A DNA stretch of 64,000 nucleotides from Verrucomicrobium sp. (GTDB taxonomy: Bacteria; Verrucomicrobiota; Verrucomicrobiia; Methylacidiphilales; UBA1321), in contig JAFIGT010000034.1 of assembly GCA_017849585.1 (NCBI GenBank), positions 43,971 through 107,970 of the forward strand. The letters run 5' to 3'. Positions within the stretch are counted from its first letter, which is position 1. The number at the start of each line of letters is the position of its first letter. Under the pieces are notes generated by a model. It had not been told where the DNA came from and made no database searches. It saw only the letters and a program-made list of their open reading frames with translations. Shown here piece by piece: positions 46,372 to 55,103 of the stretch. Both the position numbers and the translations under genes were made by a program.

Positions 46372-48968
46372 ATCGACATGACAGCGCACCCAACGGCTAT
46401 TTTGCAGAAGGATTGATCCTATACGGAAATCTGGAAACCGGAGCGATGGCCTGCAAAGGCTTCATCGTTGAGCCGCCCGATTTGCACAACGCCTCGGTTT
46501 CTCTGCTCAACGAGTTTCAGGATAAACTCCGAATTTTTCTGGCCACATTGAATCTCCGGCAACGCGCCCAGATTCAGTGGACTTGTAATGCGGACTATCG
46601 AAAGGAGCTGACCCGGTATCACCAAGAGACGGCGCAAACGACTGATCCGATGGTAAAGCGGGTTCGTAACGAACGATTCAACCGCTACTGGAATCGCATG
46701 CTCCAGCGTACCTTGCGCCGCGAGCAACTGGTTCTCTTCGTCACTCAGGACATCGAGAGCTATTCAGGCAATCTGGCGACCCGCAGCACCCTTCAAGATT
46801 ACTATGAAAAGACGCTCTCCCAACTGAAAACCGACTTCCATGAGTTGGGCGTCACCCTTCAAACCATTTTCGGCAACGGCACGACTTTGCGCCCCATGTC
46901 GGACCTCGATCATTTCACCTATCTCAAACTGTTTCTGAATCCCACCTTATCCGACCGTTTTGAGGTGGATTTTGCCGGGATGTTTCATCCCGGTCTCACT
47001 CTTCAAGAATTGTGCTGGGATAGTGATGGTGTCGGTATGGATGGAAAGACCGGTTTTTATCTCGATGGCCATTTTCATCATCTATTCACGCTCAAACGGT
47101 GGCCGCAGAAAACGTACCCCGGCATCATTCACCGGCTGACCAGTCTGCCGTTCCTTGATTATCAGCTCACCATCAATCTCGAGCCGATTGCGATTCGTGA
47201 GGAAATCTCCAAGGAAGAGAAAGCGATGGACCGCTTGCGCGGCGACTATGAGGCCGAGCAGAAGCAATCGCTGTTAGTCGCCCTGCGTAAAAAGGAGAAC
47301 AAGATTGATTCTCTGGCCCAGGGATTCTCCTTCCCGTTCAGTGTCCAATATCTCATCCGTGTCTGGGATACGACCGAAGCTGGACTTCAGACAAAGAGCG
47401 CCGCGATCAAGAACGCCGTTAACAATATGAACGGCGCTCAAACCTACGAAGTCGCACTCCCGACCACAGCTAAGAAGCTTTTCTTTTCGAGTTGGCCGGG
47501 ATGGACGGGCACCAGTTACCGCCACCGCTACCTGTATGCGGAAGACCGTTATCTGGCCGACCTCCTGCCGTTCTCTTCGACTTTCAATGCGCATCTCTCC
47601 GAAGCCGAGGCCATCTATGACGGCACCAATGGCAACCTTGTCGGCGTCCGAACCTTTGTCGGCGGTACTCCCCAGCATGCGGTTCTCCTTGGCATGACCG
47701 GAGCGGGAAAGTCGTATCTCATGGACGATCTGCTTTCACAAACCCAGCTCTACTATCATTACAACGTCATCATTGAAGAGGGACTCTCCTATAAGCGATT
47801 CACGGAGAGCTTGGACGAAACGCCAATCCTTATTCACCCCGATGGAGAACTGACTCTCAATTACCTCGATACACAGGGGCTTCCGCTCAATCAGCTTCAT
47901 ATTGCCACCGCCGTGGCATTGGTGTCCAAGATGATTGGAGAATCGTCCGACCCCGAAAAGCAGCAACTCCGACAGGCCCAAATCGGGCAGTACATCAATC
48001 AGCTCTACGCGGACACCTATGAGGAATGGTCCCGGCGTCATGCCGAGCAGATGCCGGTTATTCAACGGCTTGCCTGTGCTATCCATCATTGGCGACGGGC
48101 CAAGATGGAGATGGGCAGCACTTTCTTGGAAGCCTTCGCTGATTTCCGTGACAAGCTGGATGCCCTCAATGACGAGGCTCTTACCCTTCATCACAACCTT
48201 ACTCCCGAGGAGATCACGCGCTTTATCAAGGAGTCACGGACCGAACGGTTTGTCATGTCCACCGCTTACAGTTTTTTTCGACCGGAGGAATACCCGACCC
48301 ATTCGGCCCTGATTGATTTGATGTTCTTTTCTCGATTCTCTGAACACAAGAAAGAGGACATTGACCCCATCGCGACGTTGCTCACGGCGTGGACGGCCTC
48401 CGGCTCTTACGGGAAACTCTTTGACGGAACCACGAATGTTTCGCTCACCGGACGAGTCGCTCATTTTGAACTCGGTTATATTCCCGAACAGGCCGTGGAA
48501 CTAAAAACGGCGGCAGGACTCTTGATTTCCGGTTTCACGCGCCAGCACATCATCACGCTTCCGCGCCAGCTTTGGAAACGGATCATTTTCGAGGAAGTCG
48601 CCCGCTTCCTTGATGTTCCCGGCGGCGAGAAGATCGTGGCCGAGAGCTACGCGCAGCTCCGCAAGTTCAATTGCTGGACCATCTCCATCGTCCAGCAATA
48701 CAGCAAATTCAAATCGTCCCGCATTCGTCCCGTGGTGATCGGCAATTCAAAGCAATTTCTGCTGATGCGGCAGATGGATCGCACCGACGTGGAGGACATT
48801 GCCCGCGACATTCACCTCTCGGATGTGGCGGTTGATGCGATCCAGCATTACCCACTGCCCGAACAGCAATCCGCCCTGAAAAAGTTTTCATCGGCCTGTT
48901 ACTACGCGCCGTCCGTTCAACCGCCACTTTGCGGCACGCTGCGGCATGTCAGCTCACCGACAATTTAA
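46368..48968 (+). CDS. virB4: VirB4/TrbE-type T4SS ATPase
   Basis: This encodes 866 residues, the usual length of VirB4. The N-terminal domain is followed by Walker A LGMTGAGKSYLMDD (about residue 440) and Walker B in KRIIFEEVARFLD. The CagE/TrbE/VirB core motif ISIVQQYSKFKSSRI also fits. VirB4 energises pilus assembly and substrate transfer at the inner membrane. It overlaps virB3 by four bases. Confidence 0.92.
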   Translation: MNRHDSAPNGYFAEGLILYGNLETGAMACKGFIVEPPDLHNASVSLLNEFQDKLRIFLATLNLRQRAQIQWTCNADYRKELTRYHQETAQTTDPMVKRVRNERFNRYWNRMLQRTLRREQLVLFVTQDIESYSGNLATRSTLQDYYEKTLSQLKTDFHELGVTLQTIFGNGTTLRPMSDLDHFTYLKLFLNPTLSDRFEVDFAGMFHPGLTLQELCWDSDGVGMDGKTGFYLDGHFHHLFTLKRWPQKTYPGIIHRLTSLPFLDYQLTINLEPIAIREEISKEEKAMDRLRGDYEAEQKQSLLVALRKKENKIDSLAQGFSFPFSVQYLIRVWDTTEAGLQTKSAAIKNAVNNMNGAQTYEVALPTTAKKLFFSSWPGWTGTSYRHRYLYAEDRYLADLLPFSSTFNAHLSEAEAIYDGTNGNLVGVRTFVGGTPQHAVLLGMTGAGKSYLMDDLLSQTQLYYHYNVIIEEGLSYKRFTESLDETPILIHPDGELTLNYLDTQGLPLNQLHIATAVALVSKMIGESSDPEKQQLRQAQIGQYINQLYADTYEEWSRRHAEQMPVIQRLACAIHHWRRAKMEMGSTFLEAFADFRDKLDALNDEALTLHHNLTPEEITRFIKESRTERFVMSTAYSFFRPEEYPTHSALIDLMFFSRFSEHKKEDIDPIATLLTAWTASGSYGKLFDGTTNVSLTGRVAHFELGYIPEQAVELKTAAGLLISGFTRQHIITLPRQLWKRIIFEEVARFLDVPGGEKIVAESYAQLRKFNCWTISIVQQYSKFKSSRIRPVVIGNSKQFLLMRQMDRTDVEDIARDIHLSDVAVDAIQHYPLPEQQSALKKFSSACYYAPSVQPPLCGTLRHVSSPTI

Positions 48969-49005
48969 ATCCTCCCACCAACCTCTACTCGAAAGGCATT
49001 ACCCC

Positions 49006-49893
49006 ATGAAATTCATCCATACCTTGATTCTACTTCTGTTCACGGTCATGAGCAGTTGGGCACAGCAGGTCTCCATCAATCCGAGTTCCGTTACGCTCAC
49101 CAAGCAAGGGACCGTGACGATCATTGTCAGTGGTCAGCTCGTAGCGGCCTACGAATATGGCAATACAGGGAGAACGACCCCGCCTGTCCATGTCACCGTT
49201 GGCACGGTTCAGGCCACCTACAGCTTCGCCACCGGCACCTCTATGTCCGAGTTGGGGATAGTGTCCGGTCTCATTTCCAGTTCGGCAGGCACGGGGATTC
49301 TGAATGCCGGTACGTACTCCGTGGCCAGCGATGCGACCGTGCCGGTTCAGATCACGGTCATTCTTTGGAATGAGAGTGCTGGCTCCCAAGGAATCAATCT
49401 CTCCGAGATTGAACTGGTCTATAATTCGGCAAGTGCGGCAGACCAGGCGGCCTTTCAAGCCTTTATCGTTTCACTGGTCCAGCAGCAGTTGAGCAACCTG
49501 CAAAGTCAGATCACTACGCAGCAGAACCAGATCGCCGAGTTGCAACAGTCCAGTTCTGAAAACAGCTCAGCCATCAGTATGTTGCAGGAAAATCTGGGAA
49601 CCTTAATCGCCAACTTTGACTCCTTATACAGTTCGCTGGGAACCATCAATTCGCGACTTGATGCCTTGGAGGCCCAACTGGCCAATATCACCGTTACCAA
49701 TGGACAGAATGGAAGCAATGGGTCGAACGGTTCTAACGGACGTAACGCTGACACGACACTGACTTATATCGGCGTGGGTCTTGGAGCCGCCGGTTTCATC
49801 GGAAGTGTGGTCAATTTTTTTACCGGAGGCGGCAACAGCGACGACACCTCATCTTCCGATGCCCCCGGTTCTCAAGAAGGGAGCGAGAAATGA
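49006..49893 (+). CDS. Secreted coiled-coil protein with C-terminal hydrophobic segment, T4SS operon
   Basis: This encodes 295 residues starting at the ATG at 49006 (MKFIHTLILLLFTVMSSWAQ, signal peptide). The N-half is beta-rich (SVTLTKQGTVTIIVSG). A coiled coil from about 165-225 has repeated Q/L/N heptads. Then a short Gly-Asn-Ser repeat (NGSNGSNG) and a hydrophobic helix GVGLGAAGFIGSVVNFF. It may be a pilus-tip, surface adhesin or pilus-length component. No T4SS family matches by eye; the position suggests a minor pilus protein. Confidence 0.6.
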   Translation: MKFIHTLILLLFTVMSSWAQQVSINPSSVTLTKQGTVTIIVSGQLVAAYEYGNTGRTTPPVHVTVGTVQATYSFATGTSMSELGIVSGLISSSAGTGILNAGTYSVASDATVPVQITVILWNESAGSQGINLSEIELVYNSASAADQAAFQAFIVSLVQQQLSNLQSQITTQQNQIAELQQSSSENSSAISMLQENLGTLIANFDSLYSSLGTINSRLDALEAQLANITVTNGQNGSNGSNGSNGRNADTTLTYIGVGLGAAGFIGSVVNFFTGGGNSDDTSSSDAPGSQEGSEK

Positions 49894-50309
49894 GCTTTCG
49901 GCTCTATGCCATGTTATCGCTCGTGATGGTGATGATGTTGAGCGCCTGCTCCAGTACGCGGGGACTCTACGATGCGGGAGCTGCGGCAGCGGGTGGAGTT
50001 GTGGCCAACAAGCTGAGTAATGGCGATCCACTAATGACCGGCGTGGGCGCAGCGGGTGGCGTATTGGTATCGGAAGTAGCGCAAACGATGTCAGCGAAGC
50101 AGTCGCAATCCCAATACAAGGAAGGTTATCAAAAAGGCCGCAGCGATGCGGTGAAGCAGCAATATTGGATTGTGCAGAATCAGCAGAAAGAACCGCGCTC
50201 AATGGCTCAACCGTGTGTGTCGTATCTGACTCTCCCGGCTGCCACAAGCACCAATCTCGACGGGACGATAACTGTCCCCACCGTTCAAACCCTCCGTATT
50301 CAGGAATGA
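49890..50309 (+). CDS. Small T4SS-associated lipoprotein (VirB7-like role)
   Basis: This encodes 139 residues with a lipobox signal (LVMVMMLSACSS, Cys about 20). The next segment is Ala/Gly-rich (GGVVANKLSNGDP) and similar to TraV/TrbH-type lipoproteins, followed by a basic GYQKGRSDAVKQQYW region. It overlaps the preceding gene by four bases. A lipoprotein anchoring VirB9 to the outer membrane is the usual role at this position. Confidence 0.6.
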   Translation: MSFRLYAMLSLVMVMMLSACSSTRGLYDAGAAAAGGVVANKLSNGDPLMTGVGAAGGVLVSEVAQTMSAKQSQSQYKEGYQKGRSDAVKQQYWIVQNQQKEPRSMAQPCVSYLTLPAATSTNLDGTITVPTVQTLRIQE

Positions 50310-50313
50310 TCTC

Positions 50314-51108
50314 ATGAAATCTATCCCTCTGCTGGCACTGGCTGCCGTGGCAGCGTTCGCCTCTCTGGCGCACGCTCAATATTCCGTCGTTGTCGTGGGC
50401 GATCCGATTGCACAGGCCAATCATGGCGAAAATATCGCGAAATGGCTGGAGTCGATCCAAAAGCTCAACACGCAGATCGACCAGATGAATCAGTACATTC
50501 AGATTGGCCAGCAGGTTAAGAACGCGATTGGTGATCCGGCTTCCGTGGCAAATCTCGTCGGGCTGGATCTTCTCGGCAGCGGTACGATGGGGAATTCGGT
50601 AGGCCAATTGACTTCCACGCTCAACCAGACCGCCAGCGGCATGCAAGCCTTGGCTAGTAATGGACAAGGCTTGTTTCAGTCTGTTCCGAACACAACGCCG
50701 AGCGGGTTGAGTATGAGCTATAACACGGGACTACTAAAGCCGTTTGCCGCGATTCAAAACCAAACACAAAATGCTGCGAATGTCACCGCCGATACGACTA
50801 CCCGTATCAAACAACTGGAACGGGATAAGGCGTCGACCTTGGCACAGCTTAAAGCGGCGACAACCGATGCCGAGGTCCAGAAGCTTCAGGCCAAGTTGGT
50901 AGCGATTGACGGCGAAATCGCTGCGCTGAACGGGCAGCAGACGACTGCTACCAACCAGATCATTGCGCAGGATATTGCCAATCGCAACGACCGGGCCTTG
51001 AAGGCTGAGGCCGCCTCTCAAGCCGCCGATCATGAGTTGTCTCTTTCACTGGACAATTTCATGCAGTGGGAAGGAAAGGTGACGCCTTCCCGTACCCCGT
51101 ACAAATAA
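50314..51108 (+). CDS. VirB5/TrbJ-like minor pilin
   Basis: This encodes 264 residues with a signal peptide (MKSIPLLALAAVAAFASLAH). The mature N-terminus has the TrbJ pattern of conserved Q/N-rich coiled segments (ENIAKWLESIQKLNTQIDQM), followed by long amphipathic helices (KASTLAQLKAATTDAEVQKL). It is five bases after the lipoprotein gene and 18 before the VirB6 gene. VirB5-type proteins sit at the pilus tip and aid recipient contact. Confidence 0.7.
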   Translation: MKSIPLLALAAVAAFASLAHAQYSVVVVGDPIAQANHGENIAKWLESIQKLNTQIDQMNQYIQIGQQVKNAIGDPASVANLVGLDLLGSGTMGNSVGQLTSTLNQTASGMQALASNGQGLFQSVPNTTPSGLSMSYNTGLLKPFAAIQNQTQNAANVTADTTTRIKQLERDKASTLAQLKAATTDAEVQKLQAKLVAIDGEIAALNGQQTTATNQIIAQDIANRNDRALKAEAASQAADHELSLSLDNFMQWEGKVTPSRTPYK

Positions 51109-51126
51109 CCGTCCCATCTCCCAATT

Positions 51127-52281
51127 ATGTCTATCAGCGATTTCATCCCCACTTTACAGCCGATGGTTGAGCGCTTGAGTATCGAACTGCGCTTCATCTG
51201 CTACTTCGTTCTGACCGCCTCTCTGATCGTCCGCATGTCGAGTGCCCAGCACCACGGCGGCGCATCGACCCTGATGCGTCCAATCATCACCGTCACCGTA
51301 ATTACGGGTCTCATCGCCTCTCTTCCATTCTGGTTCAATCTCGTGCGGGATACCTTTTGGGAGATGGCTATGACGATTCGCCAAGAGTTTGCCAGCAGTA
51401 TCGCTCCCACGGGCAGCGCGTTGTTGCAACTACTCAAGCCGCCACAAGATGGAATCAACTGGCTCGACATTACCGATTCGTTGATGAAGGCGGTATTGTT
51501 CGCCTTGGGATGGCTCGCCGTTGGCCTCGGAGCAATCATCCAGATTCCCATGATGCTCTTTCAATATGTCATGGAATGCCTCTGCTACCTTTTTCTTCCC
51601 ATCGCCTTGGCGCTCTTTGCTCTCGAATCAACCAAGGGAATCGCCCTGCGGTATCTGCAACAAACCTTGGCGATTCTCGCATGGCCGATTGGATTCGCCG
51701 TGGTCGATCTCGTGGGCTACTCGCTCTTGACGAGCGTGCCCTCACTGGTGGATGCGAGCTTAAACAGTGGAAGCAACTCTGTGCATTTTACACCGAACAA
51801 TTTTTTGATCGGGGGATTGGTTGCGGTCTGGCTCATCTTGGGCAGTTTGGCCACACCGGTGATCATGCAAATGCTCTTCTGTTCGGGCTCACCGCTCTCA
51901 TCCTTGGTCGGTCAAGCCCTCCAAATGGGACTGATGGCGGCTGGTATGATGCGGTTAAAAGCTCCCACTCCGTCTCCCTCCAGCCAGTCGGCTTCTCCCA
52001 CGGCTCAATCCAACTCATCTTCTGGAGGTAACGGCGGGAGTGGGCCTAATGCTTCCCCATCGTCGCCACCACCTCCGACGCCGCCGTCACCCCAAGCGGC
52101 GAGCACCGCGCAGAGTGCTACGGCAACCGCCTCCACGCCACCATCGTCTTCGCCCCGCCGTGGCCATACACAACCAGTTCCCCAATCGCCACTTTACGAT
52201 CCGCTGGTCGATCCAACCGGGGATCGGCATTCCGCTGATTTGATGGCGATGTCTCAAGTTTACCAACCCGTTCACTATTGA
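51127..52281 (+). CDS. VirB6/TrbL polytopic membrane protein
   Basis: This encodes 384 residues with about six to seven hydrophobic helices in the first 290 residues (IELRFICYFVLTASLIVRMS, LMKAVLFALGWLAVGLGAII, NNFLIGGLVAVWLILGSLAT). The tail is a long Ser/Pro/Thr-rich disordered stretch (about 280-370). TrbL/VirB6 forms part of the inner-membrane channel of the T4SS. The disordered tail is common in TrbL. Confidence 0.78.
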   Translation: MSISDFIPTLQPMVERLSIELRFICYFVLTASLIVRMSSAQHHGGASTLMRPIITVTVITGLIASLPFWFNLVRDTFWEMAMTIRQEFASSIAPTGSALLQLLKPPQDGINWLDITDSLMKAVLFALGWLAVGLGAIIQIPMMLFQYVMECLCYLFLPIALALFALESTKGIALRYLQQTLAILAWPIGFAVVDLVGYSLLTSVPSLVDASLNSGSNSVHFTPNNFLIGGLVAVWLILGSLATPVIMQMLFCSGSPLSSLVGQALQMGLMAAGMMRLKAPTPSPSSQSASPTAQSNSSSGGNGGSGPNASPSSPPPPTPPSPQAASTAQSATATASTPPSSSPRRGHTQPVPQSPLYDPLVDPTGDRHSADLMAMSQVYQPVHY

Positions 52282-52282
52282 T

Positions 52283-52936
52283 ATGAATACCACTTTGACC
52301 GAAACGTCCGTTCCACCGGCTCAACCTGCTCCCAAGTTACCTCGACCGGCACCGGGAATTGTCCGCTTGTTTGCCGACCACAGTTGGGCCGCTCGACTGT
52401 GGTTTGTTGTGGCCATTGTCGCCATCGCGGCCGCGCTCATTCAGCCGTTCCTGCTCATCTCGGCTTATCGCACCCAGGAACGGGTTGTCATCCTCGATGA
52501 GGCGGGCACTTTCCATGTTTCCCCGCTTCTCAACTTCGAGGGCGCCGGGAAATTGCAGGTCTCCCAAGCCTTGTTGGCCTGCATTGCGTTGTTCCAGCGC
52601 AACCCCAATGGATTCGATCATCCTGAGTTGCTTGAAAAGATGTTTCTGTCCGAAGCATTGGAACAAGCTAAAGCCATTCAGAGCCGGGAATTACCCGAGT
52701 TCAAGGCAAAGCAAATCCACCAGAAGGTCGAGGTGTTCAAGGTCGACGTCCTCCAAACCCGCAATGATCTCGTGCTGGTGGAAGTGGTCGGCCAGCTCAT
52801 TCGCGTTGGCCTTTTTAACGGTCAGCCGTTTGTGGAATCGCCACGCTTCATCGCCCACTTGACTCTCGCTCGCAACCCCAACCTGACCGCCAACGGTCGC
52901 TACCCCCTCGCTGTATGGAAATTCGACGCTCGCTAA
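52283..52936 (+). CDS. VirB8/TrbF/TraE-like inner-membrane protein
   Basis: This encodes 217 residues. A proline-rich cytoplasmic N-tail is followed by a single transmembrane helix (WFVVAIVAIAAALIQPFLLI, about 40-60) and a periplasmic NTF2-like domain rich in alternating beta strands, as in VirB8. It lies one base after VirB6 and overlaps the VirB9-like gene by 22 bases. VirB8 nucleates the inner-membrane complex. Confidence 0.75.
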   Translation: MNTTLTETSVPPAQPAPKLPRPAPGIVRLFADHSWAARLWFVVAIVAIAAALIQPFLLISAYRTQERVVILDEAGTFHVSPLLNFEGAGKLQVSQALLACIALFQRNPNGFDHPELLEKMFLSEALEQAKAIQSRELPEFKAKQIHQKVEVFKVDVLQTRNDLVLVEVVGQLIRVGLFNGQPFVESPRFIAHLTLARNPNLTANGRYPLAVWKFDAR

Positions 52937-53781
52937 TCCTCCTCACTGTGCTGTTCACCACCCATCTGGTCTTCGCATCGGAATCGAAGGCTATTAAACA
53001 ATTCCCGCTGGATGACCGGACGGTCTACGTCATCCCCATTGCGAAGGACCAGATTACCACCATTACCTTTCCCGGTAAGCTCTCCGCGCTGGAAGGAGCG
53101 GGAGTTACCGCCGACCCGCAGATGCCTGCGCCAGTCCTGATTAATTATCGGGACGGACGTTATTTCTTTTCGGTCCGTGCCTTGACAGAACCAGCCACAG
53201 CGAGCCTCAATGTGGTTTGGAATCGCAAGACCTACGTCCTGAAATTCGAGACGGGTAAAGAGCCCATCAATTCGGTGACGTTTTTTGAACCGGGAACACC
53301 GCTGGAAATTCAATCGACTAAAGGCACGAGCGGACCGGAGCGACTACTCGCACTATTGGATAAAGCGAAATCTTACCCGATCTTGCGCCAGCATTACCCC
53401 GATCTCCTTTCACAAATCGACATGACCGCACCGAATCGGCGCATGTTGTACAAGAATTTCGAGGTGAGTCTCGCCGAAGTGTACCGCTTTGATGCAGAGG
53501 ACGTCTTGGTGTTCAAGGTGCTATTTTACAACAACAGCGAGAAGGAGATTTTCTACCAGCCGCAAACCCTTGCCGTACGAGTCGGCTTGAATGTCTATTT
53601 CAGTGCCTTGTCGGATGCCTCCGGTATCATGCCGCCCGGCTATCGTGATCCGAATACCAGTGAGATCAAGCCGAGCATCTCAATGGGGTATTTCGTGGTT
53701 GCGGGAACCCCGAAGGGAGGACGAAACAATCTATCTGTGAAAAACGACTTCAATGTAATTGTTGAGAGGCAATCACACTGA
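52915..53781 (+). CDS. VirB9/TrbG/TraK-like periplasmic protein
   Basis: This encodes 288 residues with a signal peptide (MEIRRSLILLTVLFTTHLVF). The N-terminal half is beta-rich; the C-terminal half has the VirB9 pattern SLAEVYRFDAEDVLVFKVLF and NNSEKEIFYQPQTLAVRVG. It overlaps the VirB8 gene by 22 bases. VirB9 forms the outer-membrane core with VirB7 and VirB10. Its partner virB10 is not adjacent here; about 5 kb of cargo separates them. Confidence 0.75.
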   Translation: MEIRRSLILLTVLFTTHLVFASESKAIKQFPLDDRTVYVIPIAKDQITTITFPGKLSALEGAGVTADPQMPAPVLINYRDGRYFFSVRALTEPATASLNVVWNRKTYVLKFETGKEPINSVTFFEPGTPLEIQSTKGTSGPERLLALLDKAKSYPILRQHYPDLLSQIDMTAPNRRMLYKNFEVSLAEVYRFDAEDVLVFKVLFYNNSEKEIFYQPQTLAVRVGLNVYFSALSDASGIMPPGYRDPNTSEIKPSISMGYFVVAGTPKGGRNNLSVKNDFNVIVERQSH

Positions 53782-54007
53782 TTGATGTCGGAAAAAAGAT
53801 GCTCTACATGCTCTTCTCAGCAAACAATCGTAAATTTATCCTTATTGATACGCATCACAGATGCTTAGCTTCTCAGTTAGCAGGAAAATGCCCCCTTCGA
53901 TTTCTACTGCATTCATGACGCCGAGTTAGCGTAAAATGCGTGGTGCATTCTAACTGGGAAAATCTACGGCTTTGAACTCAAGCAATTCACGCTGTCATCC
54001 GTAATTA

Positions 54008-54541
54008 TTACATTGTCAAATAACCAAGATAACTAAGGCGAATAGCCATCGCTTGCTGGCTGACCCTGTATTTCTTGGCTAAGCTTGTAACACATTCTTC
54101 ATCGTGAAGATCAAAGCCAAAATGCTCGTCTAGGTCTTGTGCAAGTAGGTGTTCAGGAATCAAAATTTCCGCAGCGAAAAGATTCGCCTCTATTTCTTCT
54201 AGGTCGACTCCTTCGCTTGACCTGCTATCTCTTCGTTTGATTTTAAAGTCCTCATCTACATGAACCCCATCTCCTGAATGAAGCAAGTAATGCCCCAATT
54301 CATGGGCGATGGTAAATCGCTGTCTATTGGCAGATTGATTATTATTAACACCGATAATTGCCGCTTCACCTCGCGGCTTACGGTAAAGAAATCCAGACAC
54401 CTCCTCCTCAACATAATGGCGATACACAACAATATTATGTCGCTCGGCCATGGTTTGGATGTCGACAGGAGCTGTATGGCAGTGATTTTCCGTCAATAGT
54501 TTAACAACTAGATCTCTTATTAATTTTCGTCGTATATTCAT
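54008..54541 (-). CDS. ImmA/IrrE-type Zn peptidase (regulator-cleaving)
   Basis: This encodes 177 residues. The catalytic motif HELGHYLLH is at about 80-88 (H80, E81, H84) with the third ligand Glu in the EANLFAAEILIP helix near 118. Members of this family cleave a partner repressor in response to a signal (ImmA-ImmR, IrrE-DdrO). It overlaps the XRE gene by four bases and is probably translated with it. Here it likely inactivates the neighbouring XRE repressor, releasing the divergent operon. The signal is unknown. Confidence 0.85.
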   Translation of the reverse strand: MNIRRKLIRDLVVKLLTENHCHTAPVDIQTMAERHNIVVYRHYVEEEVSGFLYRKPRGEAAIIGVNNNQSANRQRFTIAHELGHYLLHSGDGVHVDEDFKIKRRDSRSSEGVDLEEIEANLFAAEILIPEHLLAQDLDEHFGFDLHDEECVTSLAKKYRVSQQAMAIRLSYLGYLTM

Positions 54542-54885
54542 TTTAGCTCATGCTTGTATTTTGTACTCGCAAGGGCGGCAGCAATCCATTTTTTGACATT
54601 TGGAGTCGAATTGTGAGGCATAATCTCGTCTAGTTTTCGATCATCCGTTTCAAAATCTTTAAAAAACTCAGACGGAGAGATTCCTAATGTGGTTGATATC
54701 TGTACGAGGGTGTGAATAAGTACTCTTTGCCGCCCTTTTTCGATGTTAGTAATAGAAGTGCGAGAAAGTCCTATCTGTTGGGCCAAGTCTTCCTGCGAAA
54801 TTTTTCGCTTTTCTCTCTCTCGCCGAAGACATTGCCCCAGCGTTTTGTAAAAAGCAGATACATCAACAGCTCTACCAACATCCAT
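54538..54885 (-). CDS. XRE-family repressor partnered with ImmA/IrrE peptidase
   Basis: This encodes 115 residues. A Cro/C1-type HTH (about 22-70) reads REKRKISQEDLAQQIGLSRT then IEKGRQRVLIHTLVQISTTL. The C-terminal 40 residues are a possible dimerisation or cleavage segment (DFETDDRKLDEIMPHN). A perfect inverted repeat (54894-54913) lies just upstream of its start codon, so it would repress itself and probably the divergent operon. It is the repressor of a two-gene XRE-peptidase unit of the phage/ICE type. Confidence 0.85.
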   Translation of the reverse strand: MDVGRAVDVSAFYKTLGQCLRREREKRKISQEDLAQQIGLSRTSITNIEKGRQRVLIHTLVQISTTLGISPSEFFKDFETDDRKLDEIMPHNSTPNVKKWIAAALASTKYKHELK

Positions 54886-54893
54886 AAGTAAAG

Positions 54894-54913
54894 CTTGTGA
54901 AATTATTCACAAG
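54894..54913. promoter_or_regulatory. Operator of the XRE-ImmA unit (8-4-8 inverted repeat)
   Basis: CTTGTGAA and TTCACAAG are perfect 8-base arms around ATTA, ending nine bases upstream of the XRE start codon. This is the expected position for autoregulation and, at 190 bases from the divergent operon, may also affect it. Confidence 0.65.
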
Positions 54914-54970
54914 ATGTCAAGAATAAAAAGGTTTGTCACGCAAACATCGCATTCTGCTACGATATTATTG

Positions 54971-54998
54971 TTGACATATTCGGCGGTCTGGATATGGT
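54971..54998 (+). promoter_or_regulatory. Candidate promoter of the lamin-tail/E2-E1/JAB operon
   Basis: TTGACA (54971-54976) and TATGGT (54993-54998) are separated by 16 bases. The -35 is a perfect match and the -10 four of six. It lies 106 bases before the lamin-tail gene start. The untranslated leader contains a poly-purine/charged stretch but no clear hairpin terminator. Confidence 0.45.
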
Positions 54999-55103
54999 CC
55001 TTAATATTCTGGCGAGTTGACTTGGACTTGATGGTCCGAGACCGAGGAAGCCCTCTTCGGACTTGTCTGGACCAAACAAGGAGTCGCTGGGCTACGCGAC
55101 ATT

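Noticed and set aside
54008..54885. XRE and ImmA/IrrE genes as a toxin-antitoxin pair
   Set aside because: The peptidase has a clear HELGH site of the regulator-cleaving type and the partner is a repressor with an operator; a regulatory switch explains both better than a toxin.
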